From Pseudomonas fluorescens (GTDB taxonomy: Bacteria > Pseudomonadota > Gammaproteobacteria > Pseudomonadales > Pseudomonadaceae), in assembly GCF_005938625.1 (NCBI RefSeq), contig NZ_VCNJ01000026.1, positions 94,780 through 158,779 on the forward strand: 64,000 bases of DNA. The letters run 5' to 3'. Of this stretch, positions 8,061-17,308 are shown in pieces. Both the position numbers and the translations under genes were made by a program. The notes under the pieces are model-generated. The model searched no databases, was not told where the DNA came from, and saw nothing but the letters and a program-made list of their open reading frames with translations. The number at the start of each line of letters is the position of its first letter. Position 1 is the stretch's first letter.

Positions 8061-8939
8061 TTAAACCAGGACGCTGCACTGGCGCAGGGCCGAGCGCAGC
8101 GTTTCATGACAAGGTGTGCTCAGCCAGGTCAGTGGCAGGCGGATGCCTTCGTGCATCAGGCCCATTTCAACCAAAGCCCATTTCACCGGAATCGGGTTGG
8201 CTTCGATGAACAGGTCTTTGTGCAGCGGCATCAGTTTTTCGTTGATCGCCCGTGCAGTGTCGGCGTCGCCCTTGAGCGCGGCCTCGCACAGATCAGCCAT
8301 TTCGCGTGGCGCGACGTTGGCCGTTACAGAGATGTTGCCTTTGCCGCCCAGCAGGATCAGTTCAACGGCGGTCGGATCATCGCCGGACAGCACGATGAAA
8401 TCCTTGCTCACACCATCGATGATCGCTTTGGCGCGTTTCAGATCGCCAGTGGCTTCCTTGATACCGATGATGTTCGGCACGGTGGACAGGCGAATCACGG
8501 TCTCGGCCTGCATATCGCAAGAGGTGCGGCCAGGAACGTTATAGAGAATCTGCGGAATGTCGACCGCTTCAGCGATGTGCTTGAAGTGCTGGTACAGACC
8601 TTCCTGAGTCGGCTTGTTGTAATACGGAACCACCAGCAGGCAGGCATCGGCGCCGGCTTCCTTGGCGTTGCGGGTCAGCTCGACGGCTTCGCGGGTCGAG
8701 TTGGCGCCAGTGCCGGCGATGACCGGAATGCGCCCGGCAACCTGTTTGACCACGGCTTTGATGACGGCGATGTGTTCTTCTACATCAAGGGTTGCCGACT
8801 CGCCGGTAGTACCGACCGCGACAATGGCATGGGTGCCGTTCTTGAGATGGAAGTCCACGAGTTTGCTGAGGCTGTCCCAGTCAAGACGCCCTTGTGCATC
8901 CATGGGAGTGACCAGTGCCACCATACTGCCCGCAATCAT
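8061..8939 (-). CDS. dapA: 4-hydroxy-tetrahydrodipicolinate synthase
   Basis: This 292-aa enzyme condenses pyruvate with aspartate semialdehyde in lysine and diaminopimelate synthesis. Family marks are GTTGESATL, YNVPGRTSCDM and the Schiff-base lysine in IIGIKEATGDL. The start is ATG at 8939 (MIAGSMVALVTPMD), because the 28 residues upstream do not look like DapA. It heads the dapA-bamC-hydrolase-purC run. A second DapA-like gene at 58717-59598 is a paralogue with a probable catabolic role. Confidence 0.97.
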   Translation of the reverse strand: MIAGSMVALVTPMDAQGRLDWDSLSKLVDFHLKNGTHAIVAVGTTGESATLDVEEHIAVIKAVVKQVAGRIPVIAGTGANSTREAVELTRNAKEAGADACLLVVPYYNKPTQEGLYQHFKHIAEAVDIPQILYNVPGRTSCDMQAETVIRLSTVPNIIGIKEATGDLKRAKAIIDGVSKDFIVLSGDDPTAVELILLGGKGNISVTANVAPREMADLCEAALKGDADTARAINEKLMPLHKDLFIEANPIPVKWALVEMGLMHEGIRLPLTWLSTPCHETLRSALRQCSVLV

Positions 8940-9267
8940 GAAACCGCTCCTGCCGGAAAAAGAGAGCGGTAATGGTACTGGCGCCAAGATGCTTGCACAA
9001 GCGAAGTACTGCGCTGCCGCCATTCCCCTTGGCGTCGCTTTTCGCTACCCTTCAGACTTTGATCGGTACTGATCAGCTTGTACGCCGGGTTCCTGCCTCC
9101 CTTTACGGCCTCCCAGACCCCGTTCCTGCGTCGCATCGACGCGCTCCCGCTATAGTGGAGCGAGCCGCGAGCGCTTGCCGGGTCTCTTTGTACGGACAGC
9201 CAGAACAGGCACTCCCGGCGGCAAACGTCCGTAACCTACCGACCGCTCATCGCTTTAGGAATGCTGC
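8940..9267. other. Divergent promoter region between dapA and gcvR
   Basis: About 330 bases separate the dapA and gcvR starts. The region should carry promoters for both directions, but I could not pick convincing -35/-10 boxes. No ORF here has a family-like sequence, and I see no REP element. TTTAGGA just before 9268 is a plausible ribosome-binding site for gcvR. Confidence 0.4.
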
Positions 9268-9828
9268 ATGTCCACCCCCACAGTTCGCGAACAATTCCTT
9301 GTCATCAGTGCCCTCGGCGCCAACCCCATGGAGCTGACTAACGTCCTGTGCCGCGCCAGCCATGAAAATCGCTGCGCCGTGGTTACTTCGCGCCTGACCC
9401 GCCACGGCGAGTGCAGTGCGCTGATCCTCGAGATCTCCGGCAGCTGGGACGCCCTCGCCCGCCTGGAAGGCAGCCTGCCGGGCCTGGCCAAGAAACACGC
9501 CTTTACCGCCAATGTGGTGCGCAGCGCGCCGCTGGAAAACCGTCCGCAAGCCCTGCCATACGTGGCTTACGTCAGTTCGGCATATCGCCCGGACATCATC
9601 AATGAGTTGTGCCAGTTCTTCATGGATCACAATGTCGAGCTGGAAAACCTGACCTGCGACACCTATCAGGCGCCACAGACCGGCGGCACCATGCTCAACG
9701 CCACGTTCACCGTGACCCTGCCGGCCGGCACCCAGATCAGTTGGCTGCGCGACCAGTTCCTCGACTTCTCCGATGCGATGAACCTGGATGCACTGATCGA
9801 GCCTTGGCGCCCACAGAACCCAATGTAA
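9268..9828 (+). CDS. gcvR: Glycine cleavage system transcriptional repressor GcvR
   Basis: This 186-aa protein consists of two ACT-type regulatory domains: one starts at about residue 10 (FLVISALGANPMELTNVLC) and the second at about 92 (YVAYVSSAYRPDIINELC). In E. coli GcvR binds glycine and modulates the activator GcvA rather than DNA itself. It is followed 10 nt later by bcp, an order well conserved in gammaproteobacteria, which supports the name. It is divergent from dapA. Confidence 0.9.
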   Translation: MSTPTVREQFLVISALGANPMELTNVLCRASHENRCAVVTSRLTRHGECSALILEISGSWDALARLEGSLPGLAKKHAFTANVVRSAPLENRPQALPYVAYVSSAYRPDIINELCQFFMDHNVELENLTCDTYQAPQTGGTMLNATFTVTLPAGTQISWLRDQFLDFSDAMNLDALIEPWRPQNPM

Positions 9829-9838
9829 GGAAGCTTTC

Positions 9839-10312
9839 ATGGCCGTTGTCATCGACCAACCGGTTGCCGAATTCGAAGCACCTGCCACCAGCGGGCAGAC
9901 CGTCAGCCTGTCAGCGCTGAAGGGCAAGCAAGTGGTGATCTACTTTTACCCGAAGGACAGCACCCCGGGGTGCACCACCGAAGGCCAGGGCTTTCGTGAC
10001 CAGTACGCCGAGTTCAAGGCAGCCAATACCGAGATTTTCGGTATTTCCCGCGACAGCCTGAAGTCCCACGAGAACTTCAAGTGCAAGCAGGAGTTTCCGT
10101 TCGAACTGATCAGCGACAAGGACGAAGCCGTCTGCCAATTGTTCGACGTGATCAAGTTGAAGAAGCTCTATGGCAAGGAATACCTGGGCGTTGATCGCAG
10201 CACGTTCCTGATTGATAAGGACGGTGTGCTGCGTCAGGAATGGCGCGGTGTGAAGGTGCCGGGGCATGTGGATGCTGTTCTGGCTGCTGCGCAGAATTTG
10301 AACAAGGCCTGA
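9839..10312 (+). CDS. bcp: Thioredoxin-dependent thiol peroxidase (Bcp/PrxQ)
   Basis: This 157-aa peroxiredoxin reduces hydroperoxides in the cytosol. The peroxidatic Cys is in DSTPGCTTEGQGFRD at about residue 45. The resolving Cys found five residues later in E. coli BCP is absent (Gln/Gly here), so this copy probably resolves through another Cys (the CKQE Cys) or works as a 1-Cys enzyme. YFYPKD and the C-terminal WRGVKVPGH segment are family-typical. It is cotranscribed with gcvR. Confidence 0.93.
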   Translation: MAVVIDQPVAEFEAPATSGQTVSLSALKGKQVVIYFYPKDSTPGCTTEGQGFRDQYAEFKAANTEIFGISRDSLKSHENFKCKQEFPFELISDKDEAVCQLFDVIKLKKLYGKEYLGVDRSTFLIDKDGVLRQEWRGVKVPGHVDAVLAAAQNLNKA

Positions 10313-10339
10313 TGTTTCTCTGGCGTCTTTCTCTGACGC

Positions 10340-10413
10340 CATCGCTGGCAAGCCAGCTCCCACAGGTTTTGTGTGCACCGAAAACCCTGTGGGAGCTGGC
10401 TTGCCAGCGATGA
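10340..10413. repeat. REP doublet (inverted), GCTGGCAAGCCAGC type
   Basis: Two REP units in opposite orientation (10341-10365 and 10386-10412) share CATCGCTGGCAAGCCAGCTC and its complement. The pair folds into a long hairpin between the convergent bcp and permease genes and may also help end transcription. Confidence 0.85.
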
Positions 10414-10448
10414 GGCCTTAAGCCGCACCGAACAATCTGGATCAACTA

Positions 10449-11519
10449 CTACAGCAACGGCGCCACCGCCGGCTCTTGGCGCGGCCACGCATCCAGCACA
10501 GCTTTGAACAGCGTCGCCAGCGGAATCGCAAAGAACACCCCCCAGAATCCCCACAACCCGCCAAACAACAGCACCGCGCAGATAATTGCCACCGGGTGCA
10601 AATTGACCGCCTCCGAGAACAGCAACGGCACCAGCACGTTGCCATCCAGTGTCTGGATGATTCCGTACACCGCCATCAGATAGATGAACTGATCGCTCCA
10701 GCCCCACTGGAACAGCGCAATCAACAACACCGGCACGGTCACCACCACCGCACCAACGTACGGCACCACCACCGACACACCGACCAGCAACGCCAGCAGT
10801 GCCGCATAATTGAGTCCGAGCGCGACGAAAGCGATGTAGGTCACACCACCGCAAATCACGATCTCGATGACCTTGCCGCGAATGTAATTGGCGATCTGCC
10901 GGTTCATTTCCTGCGCAACCCGGGTGATCAGCGCGCGCTCACGCGGCAGATAACCACGCACCCACTCACCGATCATGGCCCGGTCTTTCAGGAAGAAGAA
11001 CACCAGAATCGGCACCAGCACCAGATAGATCATGATGTTCACCAGCAATGGCAGACTCGACAGCGAGAATGTCAGTGCCCACTGGCCAAATTTGCCGATC
11101 TCGCCGCGCGCCGCTTCGATGGCTTGCAAGACTTGTTCATCGGAAACCAGATGCGGATAACGCTCCGGCAGCAACAGCAGCAGCGATTGCCACTTGGCGA
11201 GCATGCCCGGCAACTCATTGAACAATGTGATCAATTGATGCCAAAGCAACGGCAGCACCACGACGATAAACAGCATCAATACGCCCATGAACAGAGCGAA
11301 CACCAGCCCCACCGCCACGCCACCCGGCACACGCAGACGTTCCAGCGTGACCACCAAGCCCTGCATCAGATACGCCAGCACCATCCCCGCCAATACCGGC
11401 GCGAGCATACCGCCGAGGGTGAGCACCGCGGTAAAGGCGAGAAACAGCAGCACCGCCAGCACCACCGCTTCCTCATCGGAGAAATAGCGCTGAATCCAGT
11501 CGCGTAACACTTTGAACAT
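10449..11519 (-). CDS. AI-2E/PerM family membrane permease
   Basis: This 356-aa inner-membrane protein has about eight hydrophobic segments, with pairs at 20-65, 72-100, 155-180 and several from 215 to 330. It fits the PerM/YdiK/TqsA superfamily: LVPILVFFFLKD and DGNVLVPLLFSE are typical phrases. Members have been linked to autoinducer-2 export or Na+/H+ antiport, so the substrate here is open. The start is ATG at 11519 with AAGGA upstream. A TusA-like gene precedes it by 32 nt on the same strand. Confidence 0.88.
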   Translation of the reverse strand: MFKVLRDWIQRYFSDEEAVVLAVLLFLAFTAVLTLGGMLAPVLAGMVLAYLMQGLVVTLERLRVPGGVAVGLVFALFMGVLMLFIVVVLPLLWHQLITLFNELPGMLAKWQSLLLLLPERYPHLVSDEQVLQAIEAARGEIGKFGQWALTFSLSSLPLLVNIMIYLVLVPILVFFFLKDRAMIGEWVRGYLPRERALITRVAQEMNRQIANYIRGKVIEIVICGGVTYIAFVALGLNYAALLALLVGVSVVVPYVGAVVVTVPVLLIALFQWGWSDQFIYLMAVYGIIQTLDGNVLVPLLFSEAVNLHPVAIICAVLLFGGLWGFWGVFFAIPLATLFKAVLDAWPRQEPAVAPLL

Positions 11520-11551
11520 CAATAATCCTTAGGTTTTTTACGCTGTCGATT

Positions 11552-11791
11552 TCAGGCTTTTTTCAACCAGTAACGATAGACGCCCGCTTCGTCTTCTTCG
11601 CGCAGCAGCGTATGACCGGCCAATCTGGCAAAGGTGCGAAAGTCACGCTGCGAGCCGGCATCCGTGGCGATCACCTTGAGGACGGAGCCACTTTGCAGTT
11701 TGTTGAGTTCCATTTTTGCCTTGAGCAACGGCAATGGACAATTCAGGCCACTGGCGTCCAGTTCCACGTCATGGGCTACAGCGTCAGTCAT
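11552..11791 (-). CDS. TusA-like sulfurtransferase
   Basis: This 79-aa protein has the TusA/SirA signature LDASGLNCPLPLLKAK, with the CPxP Cys at about residue 18 that carries persulfide sulfur. TusA relays sulfur to tRNA 2-thiouridine synthesis and other uses; paralogues such as YedF/YeeD have different roles, so the exact branch is not fixed. It lies 32 nt upstream of the permease gene on the same strand and is divergent from the M48 protease. Confidence 0.85.
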   Translation of the reverse strand: MTDAVAHDVELDASGLNCPLPLLKAKMELNKLQSGSVLKVIATDAGSQRDFRTFARLAGHTLLREEDEAGVYRYWLKKA

Positions 11792-11889
11792 TGCGTCACT
11801 CCGGTTCGGGTCGTCGAGCAGCCTAGAATATCTGGTCGCAGCTCCGGTGTCCGGCTACAGTAAGGTCTTTGTCTTCTAAGGCTTTGTGC

Positions 11890-13323
11890 ATGACTTTTCT
11901 GCGCCCTACCCTGCTGACGCTCGCTTGCCTGCTCGCCTCACCAGGCTTTGCCGACGATCTGCCGTCACTCGGCGACGCCAGTTCTGCCATTGTCTCGCCG
12001 CAACAGGAATACCAGCTCGGCCGCGCTTGGCTGGCCATGTTGCGCAGCCAGGTTTCACAGCTCAATGATCCGCAGCTCAAGGACTACGTCGAGTCCAGCG
12101 TGTACAAGCTGGTGGAAACCAGCCAGGTCACTGACCGGCGCCTTGAATTCATTCTGATCAACAGCCCGCAGCTCAACGCCTTCGCAGCGCCGGGCGGCGT
12201 GGTCGGGGTCAACGGCGGCTTGTTCCTCAATGCACAGACCGAGGGCGAATACGCTTCGGTACTGGCGCACGAATTGGCTCACTTGTCGCAGCGCCACTTT
12301 GCTCGTGGCGTAGAGGCTTCGCAGCGGATGCAGGTGCCGATGATGGCCGCGCTGCTGGCCGGAATCGTCATTGCCGCGGCCGGCGGCGGTGATGCCGGGA
12401 TCGCGACCATCGCCGGCACTCAAGCGGCGGCGATCCAGTCGCAACGGACCTTCTCCCGGCAGAACGAACAGGAAGCCGACCGCATCGGCATCCTCAATCT
12501 GGAAAAGGCCGGGTACGACCCGCGATCGATGCCGACCATGTTCGAACGGCTGATGCGTCAATATCGTTTCGACGCCAAGCCACCGGAATTCCTGCTCACT
12601 CACCCGGTCACCGAATCGCGTATCGCCGACACCCGCAACCGTGCCGAACAGGCCAAACCGGGCGGTATTGAAGACTCCAAACGCTATCAGTTGATCCGCG
12701 CGCGCGTGCAGTTGATCTACGAAGAAACCCCAGGTCTGGGCGCCAAGCGCTTCCGCGCGCAGCTGGATGAAAACCCGAACAACGATGTGGCGCGCTACGG
12801 TCTGGCGATTGCGCAGATCAAGGGTGGCCAGTTGAATGAGGCTCGCGAGAACCTCAAGCAATTGCTGGCGACGTCGCCGAACGAAATCATCTACAACCTC
12901 GCGCAGGTGGATCTGGACATTACCAACAATCGTTTGCCGGATGCGCAATCGCGGGTTGACCGGATGCTCACGCAATATCCGGGCAACTATCCGCTGAATC
13001 AGGTTCGCGTTGATTTGCTGCTCAAGCAGAATCGCGCATCTGATGCCGAGAAAGCGCTGGAAGCGTTGCTCAAATCCCGCCCGGATGATCCGGACGTGTG
13101 GTATCAGGTCGCAGAAACCCGTGGCTTGTCGGGGAACATCATTGGCCTGCATCAGGCGCGCGCAGAATACTTCGCCCTGGTCGGCGATTACCGTCAGGCG
13201 ATCCAGCAGTTGGATTTTGCCAAGCGCAAGGCTGGCAGCAACTTCCCGCTTTCTTCACGCATCGATGCCCGTCAGCGTGAGTTGATGGAGCAGGAGCGCA
13301 TGATCAAGGACATGATGGGCTGA
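11890..13323 (+). CDS. bepA: BepA-like periplasmic M48 metalloprotease with TPR domain
   Basis: The product is 477 aa from the ATG at 11890 (AAGG upstream). A Sec signal peptide (MTFLRPTLLTLACLLASPGF, cut near ADD) is followed by an M48 peptidase domain with HELAH at about 132-136 and the downstream zinc ligand in EQEADRIG, then tetratricopeptide repeats at about 290-470. BepA degrades misfolded BamA/LptD and aids outer-membrane assembly, a role related to nearby bamC and mucD. The stop is followed by a strong terminator shared with mucD. Confidence 0.9.
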   Translation: MTFLRPTLLTLACLLASPGFADDLPSLGDASSAIVSPQQEYQLGRAWLAMLRSQVSQLNDPQLKDYVESSVYKLVETSQVTDRRLEFILINSPQLNAFAAPGGVVGVNGGLFLNAQTEGEYASVLAHELAHLSQRHFARGVEASQRMQVPMMAALLAGIVIAAAGGGDAGIATIAGTQAAAIQSQRTFSRQNEQEADRIGILNLEKAGYDPRSMPTMFERLMRQYRFDAKPPEFLLTHPVTESRIADTRNRAEQAKPGGIEDSKRYQLIRARVQLIYEETPGLGAKRFRAQLDENPNNDVARYGLAIAQIKGGQLNEARENLKQLLATSPNEIIYNLAQVDLDITNNRLPDAQSRVDRMLTQYPGNYPLNQVRVDLLLKQNRASDAEKALEALLKSRPDDPDVWYQVAETRGLSGNIIGLHQARAEYFALVGDYRQAIQQLDFAKRKAGSNFPLSSRIDARQRELMEQERMIKDMMG

Positions 13324-13355
13324 TCGTTACCCGCTGGGACAAAAGCTTCACGCAT

Positions 13356-13390
13356 AAAAAAACCGCCTCTTTCGAGGCGGTTTCTTTTTT
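13356..13390. terminator. Bidirectional Rho-independent terminator
   Basis: Stem CCGCCTC/GAGGCGG with a TTTC loop, flanked by an A run on the left and a T run on the right, lies between convergent bepA and mucD, so it can serve both. Confidence 0.92.
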
Positions 13391-13404
13391 ACCCTACCGC
13401 TGGA

Positions 13405-14838
13405 TTATTCAGCCAGTTTGAAGGTGATGAAGCTGGCGCGACCTTGACGCAGAACGCGCATCGACACCGAACGATTCTTCGGCAGAGCTTTGGCGATCTC
13501 GCCGAACTCCTTGGTGGAGCCGATGGCCTGGTTGTTCAGGTGAGTAATCACGTCACCTGGCTGCAGACCGATCAGGGCCGCAGGACCGTCCTGCACTTCC
13601 TTGATCACCACACCACCTTTGAGGTCGTAGGTTTTCTTCTGCTCGGCAGTCAATTCACCCACGGCAACACCGAGACGGTTGCTGGTGGTTTCAACGCCGG
13701 ACTTCGGCAGCGCATCCAGCTCTTTGTCTTCGTCCGGAATCGCGCCAACTGTCAGTTCGACGTTCTTACGCTTGCCTTCACGAATCACTTCCAGATTGGC
13801 CTTGGCGCCAGCTTTCAGTGCACCGACCAGATGCGGCAGGTCAGCAGACATGACGATCGGCTGGCCGTTCATGCTCAGGATCACGTCGCCGACTTGCAGG
13901 CCACCCTTCGCCGCCGGACCGTCATCCTGAATCTGTGCAACCAGCGCGCCGGCCGGTTTTTCCAGACCGAACGACTCGGCCAGATCCTTGTTCACTTCCT
14001 GGATGACCACGCCCAGCCAGCCACGGCTGACCTTGCCGCCGCTCTTCAGCTGATTGGACACATCCATCGCCACGTCGATCGGGATCGCGAACGACACCCC
14101 CATGAAGCCGCCGGAGCGGGTGTAGATCTGCGAGTTGATCCCGACCACTTCACCGTTCAGATTGAACAGCGGACCACCGGAGTTGCCCGGGTTGATCGGC
14201 ACGTCAGTCTGAATGAACGGAACATAGTTTTCGTTCGGCAGGCTGCGGCCAACGGCGCTGACGATACCTTGGGTCACGGTGTGATCAAAGCCGAACGGCG
14301 AGCCGATCGCGACAACCCACTGGCCAGCTTTCAAATCCTGGGATTTACCGAGTTTCAACACCGGCAGATCCTTGCCTTCGATTTTCAGCAGCGCCACGTC
14401 GGAACGCGGGTCGGTGCCGATCAGCTTGGCTTTCATTTCGCTGCGATCAGCCAGACGCACGAGGATCTCGTCAGCATCAGCGATCACATGGTTGTTGGTC
14501 AGGATGTAGCCATCCGGAGAGATGATGAAGCCCGAGCCCAGCGACTGCGCTTCACGCTGACGACCACCACCGCCCGGCGAACGCTGTTGAGGCGGCATGC
14601 CACGCTCGAAGAACTCGCGCAGCATCGGCGGCAGACCTTCCAGATCAGGCATCTGCTGGTTCACTTTGCGATCCGGCAGTTTCTGCGTGGTACTGATGTT
14701 CACCACGGCTGGCGACGCCTGTTCGACCAATTGGGTGAAGTCAGGCAGATCGGCTGCTTGCGCAGCAGGTACAGCCTGACCGAGCAACAGCACGGTGGCG
14801 AAAATGGAGAGATAAGATTTCAAACTTGGTATCGACAT
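13405..14838 (-). CDS. mucD: Periplasmic serine protease MucD (DegP/HtrA family)
   Basis: This 477-aa protein has a signal peptide ending near AQAA (SYLSIFATVLLLGQAVPAAQ). The HtrA protease domain shows the triad in TNNHVIADADE (His), DPRSDVALLKI (Asp) and GNSGGPLF (Ser), followed by two PDZ domains at about 270-350 and 380-470. MucD degrades misfolded periplasmic proteins and negatively regulates AlgU activation and alginate production. The start is ATG at 14838; a longer frame upstream would mask the signal peptide. It is separated from mucB by 210 nt with no mucC between them. Confidence 0.95.
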   Translation of the reverse strand: MSIPSLKSYLSIFATVLLLGQAVPAAQAADLPDFTQLVEQASPAVVNISTTQKLPDRKVNQQMPDLEGLPPMLREFFERGMPPQQRSPGGGGRQREAQSLGSGFIISPDGYILTNNHVIADADEILVRLADRSEMKAKLIGTDPRSDVALLKIEGKDLPVLKLGKSQDLKAGQWVVAIGSPFGFDHTVTQGIVSAVGRSLPNENYVPFIQTDVPINPGNSGGPLFNLNGEVVGINSQIYTRSGGFMGVSFAIPIDVAMDVSNQLKSGGKVSRGWLGVVIQEVNKDLAESFGLEKPAGALVAQIQDDGPAAKGGLQVGDVILSMNGQPIVMSADLPHLVGALKAGAKANLEVIREGKRKNVELTVGAIPDEDKELDALPKSGVETTSNRLGVAVGELTAEQKKTYDLKGGVVIKEVQDGPAALIGLQPGDVITHLNNQAIGSTKEFGEIAKALPKNRSVSMRVLRQGRASFITFKLAE

Positions 14839-15048
14839 ACAGCTCCCGTTACGACGAGCAGGGTTAAGCGATATGGAGCAAGGAACACCGGAAACCACCG
14901 ACCGGCATTTTTGTTCCGGCAACAACAAACAAGGCCAGAGCCGTGAGGCTCTGACCTATAAAAAATTTTCGGGGTATTTGCAAATGAAAATGCTCAGCAA
15001 ACATTTCATCTACTTCTCGACGAAGAAGTGCTAACGACTGAAATCAGC

Positions 15049-16014
15049 TCATTGCTTACTGGTTGCAGTGCCATCGGTATTCCGCATCGACAGAGCAATT
15101 CGTTCGGCGGTGCCAATCGGGATCTCGCCCACGACCGTCACCATCATTTCGCCTTCAGGCGTGGTCAGGCGACGGGAAACGGCAACGGTCGGCCCCAGTT
15201 GAGTCCGCGTGTCAGTCACAGTCGCGCCATTCAACGGCTCAAGAAAAACCGAAAAACGTGCCAGACCGTCGTCATATAGCAAACTGTTAACCTGAGTCTT
15301 GGTTTCCGGATCTTTGTGCGAAGTACTGCTGGTCAGTTCGAAACCCGGCGGCAGCCAGTCCGAGTGCCAGACTTGAGCAGCTTTGACCGCCGAAGCCTTG
15401 TCACTGTCCAGCGTAATTGCCTTGCAGTCAGCGTCGGCCTGCAAGTCTTTGTCCGAAGGGACTTCATCAGTATCAAGACTGGTGAACTGGAAGCGCTCGA
15501 GCAACTGCCCTTTGTCGTTCAGCAGCAACGATTTCAGTGGCAAGCCGGTTTTCTTGTCCAGATGCAATTCAAAGCCGTAACGATGCTGATCGCGAGGCGT
15601 CAGCGATACGATCACTGCGTCCCGCCCAGCCACACGCGACTTACCGATGACGGCAAGGTCATACCAGTTTTTCAGCTTTTGCGGATCGAGAGGACGAGCG
15701 GCTGAGTTGGGAGAATCCCCCAGCCCGGCAATCAGGGTGCCGCTGACGCATTGAGTGTGTCCATCAATGCGCACGACTTCCTGCGCCGAACCGTCGAGCT
15801 GGAGTAAACGCTCGCGGACCTGGCCATTCTGGACGCGATGCCAGATGTTATGGGTAGAAAAGCTACCGTTACGCTCGTAAACGAATGTGCCGTAAAAGCT
15901 TTGCTGCTGCTCGGCCTGGCCCAGACGGGTCAACCAGTCCTGGGCCTCATCAGCGTGGGCTGGAACAATGAACCAGCCACTGAGCAGAAGCGAAAGTAGA
16001 GGTATGGCGCGCAT
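15049..16014 (-). CDS. mucB: Sigma-factor regulatory protein MucB (RseB family)
   Basis: This 321-aa periplasmic protein begins with a signal peptide (LLSLLLSGWFIVPAHA) and has the RseB-like N-terminal lipid-sensing domain (QSFYGTFVYERNG) and a smaller C-terminal domain. It shields the anti-sigma factor MucA from proteolysis until lipid or LPS signals release it. It starts 8 nt after mucA and lies in the algU operon. Confidence 0.94.
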   Translation of the reverse strand: MRAIPLLSLLLSGWFIVPAHADEAQDWLTRLGQAEQQQSFYGTFVYERNGSFSTHNIWHRVQNGQVRERLLQLDGSAQEVVRIDGHTQCVSGTLIAGLGDSPNSAARPLDPQKLKNWYDLAVIGKSRVAGRDAVIVSLTPRDQHRYGFELHLDKKTGLPLKSLLLNDKGQLLERFQFTSLDTDEVPSDKDLQADADCKAITLDSDKASAVKAAQVWHSDWLPPGFELTSSTSHKDPETKTQVNSLLYDDGLARFSVFLEPLNGATVTDTRTQLGPTVAVSRRLTTPEGEMMVTVVGEIPIGTAERIALSMRNTDGTATSKQ

Positions 16015-16022
16015 GATCCTCC

Positions 16023-16610
16023 TTAACGGTTTTCCAGACTTGCTGCACGTGCGTATGGCAACGCGCTTTCAGTGCCTTTCAGTGCAGCCTGTTGAGCGTG
16101 CTGGCGCAGATAACCCGGCAGACGCTGATCGTGCCAGCCTGGCTGACCTTGCAATACGCCGTTGGCCATAGGACCAGTGGCTTCCGAACTCTCACTATAA
16201 CCCGCCAGAACAGCCGGACCTTTGACCTGTGGAGTGGCCAGGGTTGGCTGATTGGATTGCTGAGCGAGTTCTACGCCAGCGATTTCGTCCTGATTGTACA
16301 GGCGAACACCGGCCAGAACGGCAACAGTCACCGAGGCGGCAACAGCCAGACGGCCGAGGTTGCGCCATGGGCTACGCGATACTTTGGCCGGGGCCGTTTC
16401 GTCTTCCAGTGCAGCAGACACTGCCGCAGCGATATCCAGACGTGGAAGCAGCAGATCCTTGTGCATGGCTGCCCGAGCGATCTGGTAACGAGCCCAGGTC
16501 TCACGGGTATCAACATCATCCAGTGCATTGAGCACTCGACGCAATTCCAGTTCGTCCGCTTCGTTATCCATCACTGCGGACAGCGATTCCTGCAGGGCTT
16601 CACGACTCAT
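16023..16610 (-). CDS. mucA: Anti-sigma factor MucA (intact)
   Basis: This 195-aa single-pass inner-membrane protein has a cytoplasmic AlgU-binding domain at about 1-80 (LQESLSAVMDNEADELELRR), a transmembrane segment at about 86-106 (GRLAVAASVTVAVLAGVRLY) and a periplasmic tail where regulated proteolysis occurs. The frame is complete, so there is no sign of the mucA truncations that give mucoid strains. It lies 30 nt after algU. Confidence 0.95.
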   Translation of the reverse strand: MSREALQESLSAVMDNEADELELRRVLNALDDVDTRETWARYQIARAAMHKDLLLPRLDIAAAVSAALEDETAPAKVSRSPWRNLGRLAVAASVTVAVLAGVRLYNQDEIAGVELAQQSNQPTLATPQVKGPAVLAGYSESSEATGPMANGVLQGQPGWHDQRLPGYLRQHAQQAALKGTESALPYARAASLENR

Positions 16611-16640
16611 GGCGTTCCTCTCTTGGCTGTCGCCGCTGTC

Positions 16641-17222
16641 TCAGTTTTCCTGCAACAACGGCTGCAGGGCTTTATCGATGGCCTCCCGGGCGCGGAAAAT
16701 CCGGGAGCGCACGGTACCCACCGGACATTGCATGACGCTCGCAATGTCCTCGTAACTCAGACCATCGAATTCACGTAAAGTTAAAGCCGTACGTAAATCC
16801 TCTGGCAGTTGCTGAATGGTTCGATGGACGGTGCCTTCGATCTCATCCCGCAGCAGTGCACGTTCTGGTGACTCGAGATCCTTGAGGCCATGATCGCCAT
16901 CGTAGAACTCTGCATCCTCGGAACTTACATCGCTATCCGGCGGCCGGCGGCCGCGTGAAACCAGGTAATTCTTCGCCGTGTTAATGGCAATACGGTACAG
17001 CCACGTATAAAACGCACTGTCGCCGCGAAAGTTTCCAAGTGCTCGATACGCCTTGATAAAGGCTTCCTGAGCCACGTCCTGGGCTTCATGGGTGTCGTGC
17101 ACAAAACGCACGATCAACCCGAGAATCTTGTGCTGATACTTCAGCACCAACAGATCGAAAGCTCGCTTGTCGCCGCGTTGAACGCGCTCGACCAGCTGCT
17201 GATCCTCTTCCTGGGTTAGCAT
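16641..17222 (-). CDS. algU: Extracytoplasmic-function sigma factor AlgU (RpoE)
   Basis: This 193-aa ECF sigma factor controls envelope stress and alginate genes. Region 2 is at about 20-95 (DVAQEAFIKAYRALGNFRGD, FYTWLYRIAINTAKNYL) and region 4 at about 125-185 (LREFDGLSYEDIASVMQCP). The ATG at 17222 (MLTQEEDQQLVERVQRGD) is the family start. It heads algU-mucA-mucB-mucD and has an AlgU-type promoter upstream, so it should be autoregulated. Confidence 0.97.
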   Translation of the reverse strand: MLTQEEDQQLVERVQRGDKRAFDLLVLKYQHKILGLIVRFVHDTHEAQDVAQEAFIKAYRALGNFRGDSAFYTWLYRIAINTAKNYLVSRGRRPPDSDVSSEDAEFYDGDHGLKDLESPERALLRDEIEGTVHRTIQQLPEDLRTALTLREFDGLSYEDIASVMQCPVGTVRSRIFRAREAIDKALQPLLQEN

Positions 17223-17280
17223 GAACACTCCTCGATAAGCCCGGAGGAGACTTGCATAACTAAACGACCAGACTTGCAAA

Positions 17281-17308
17281 CATAGACTCGGGCTTTTCGC
17301 AAAAGTTC
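17281..17308 (-). promoter_or_regulatory. AlgU-dependent promoter of algU (autoregulation)
   Basis: On the minus strand GAACTT (17303-17308) is followed after exactly 16 nt by TCTATG (17281-17286). This matches the AlgU/sigma-E pattern GAACTT-N16-TCTGA closely, 59 nt upstream of the algU ATG. Confidence 0.75.

Noticed and set aside
12055..13152. 365-aa minus-strand open frame
   Set aside because: Antisense to bepA, whose signal peptide and HELAH motif are clear.
13444..14946. 500-aa plus-strand open frame
   Set aside because: It is antisense to mucD, His/Arg/Gln-rich and has no domain; a high-GC shadow frame.
16023..16610. Possible mucA mutation giving mucoidy
   Set aside because: The frame is complete with anti-sigma, transmembrane and periplasmic parts.
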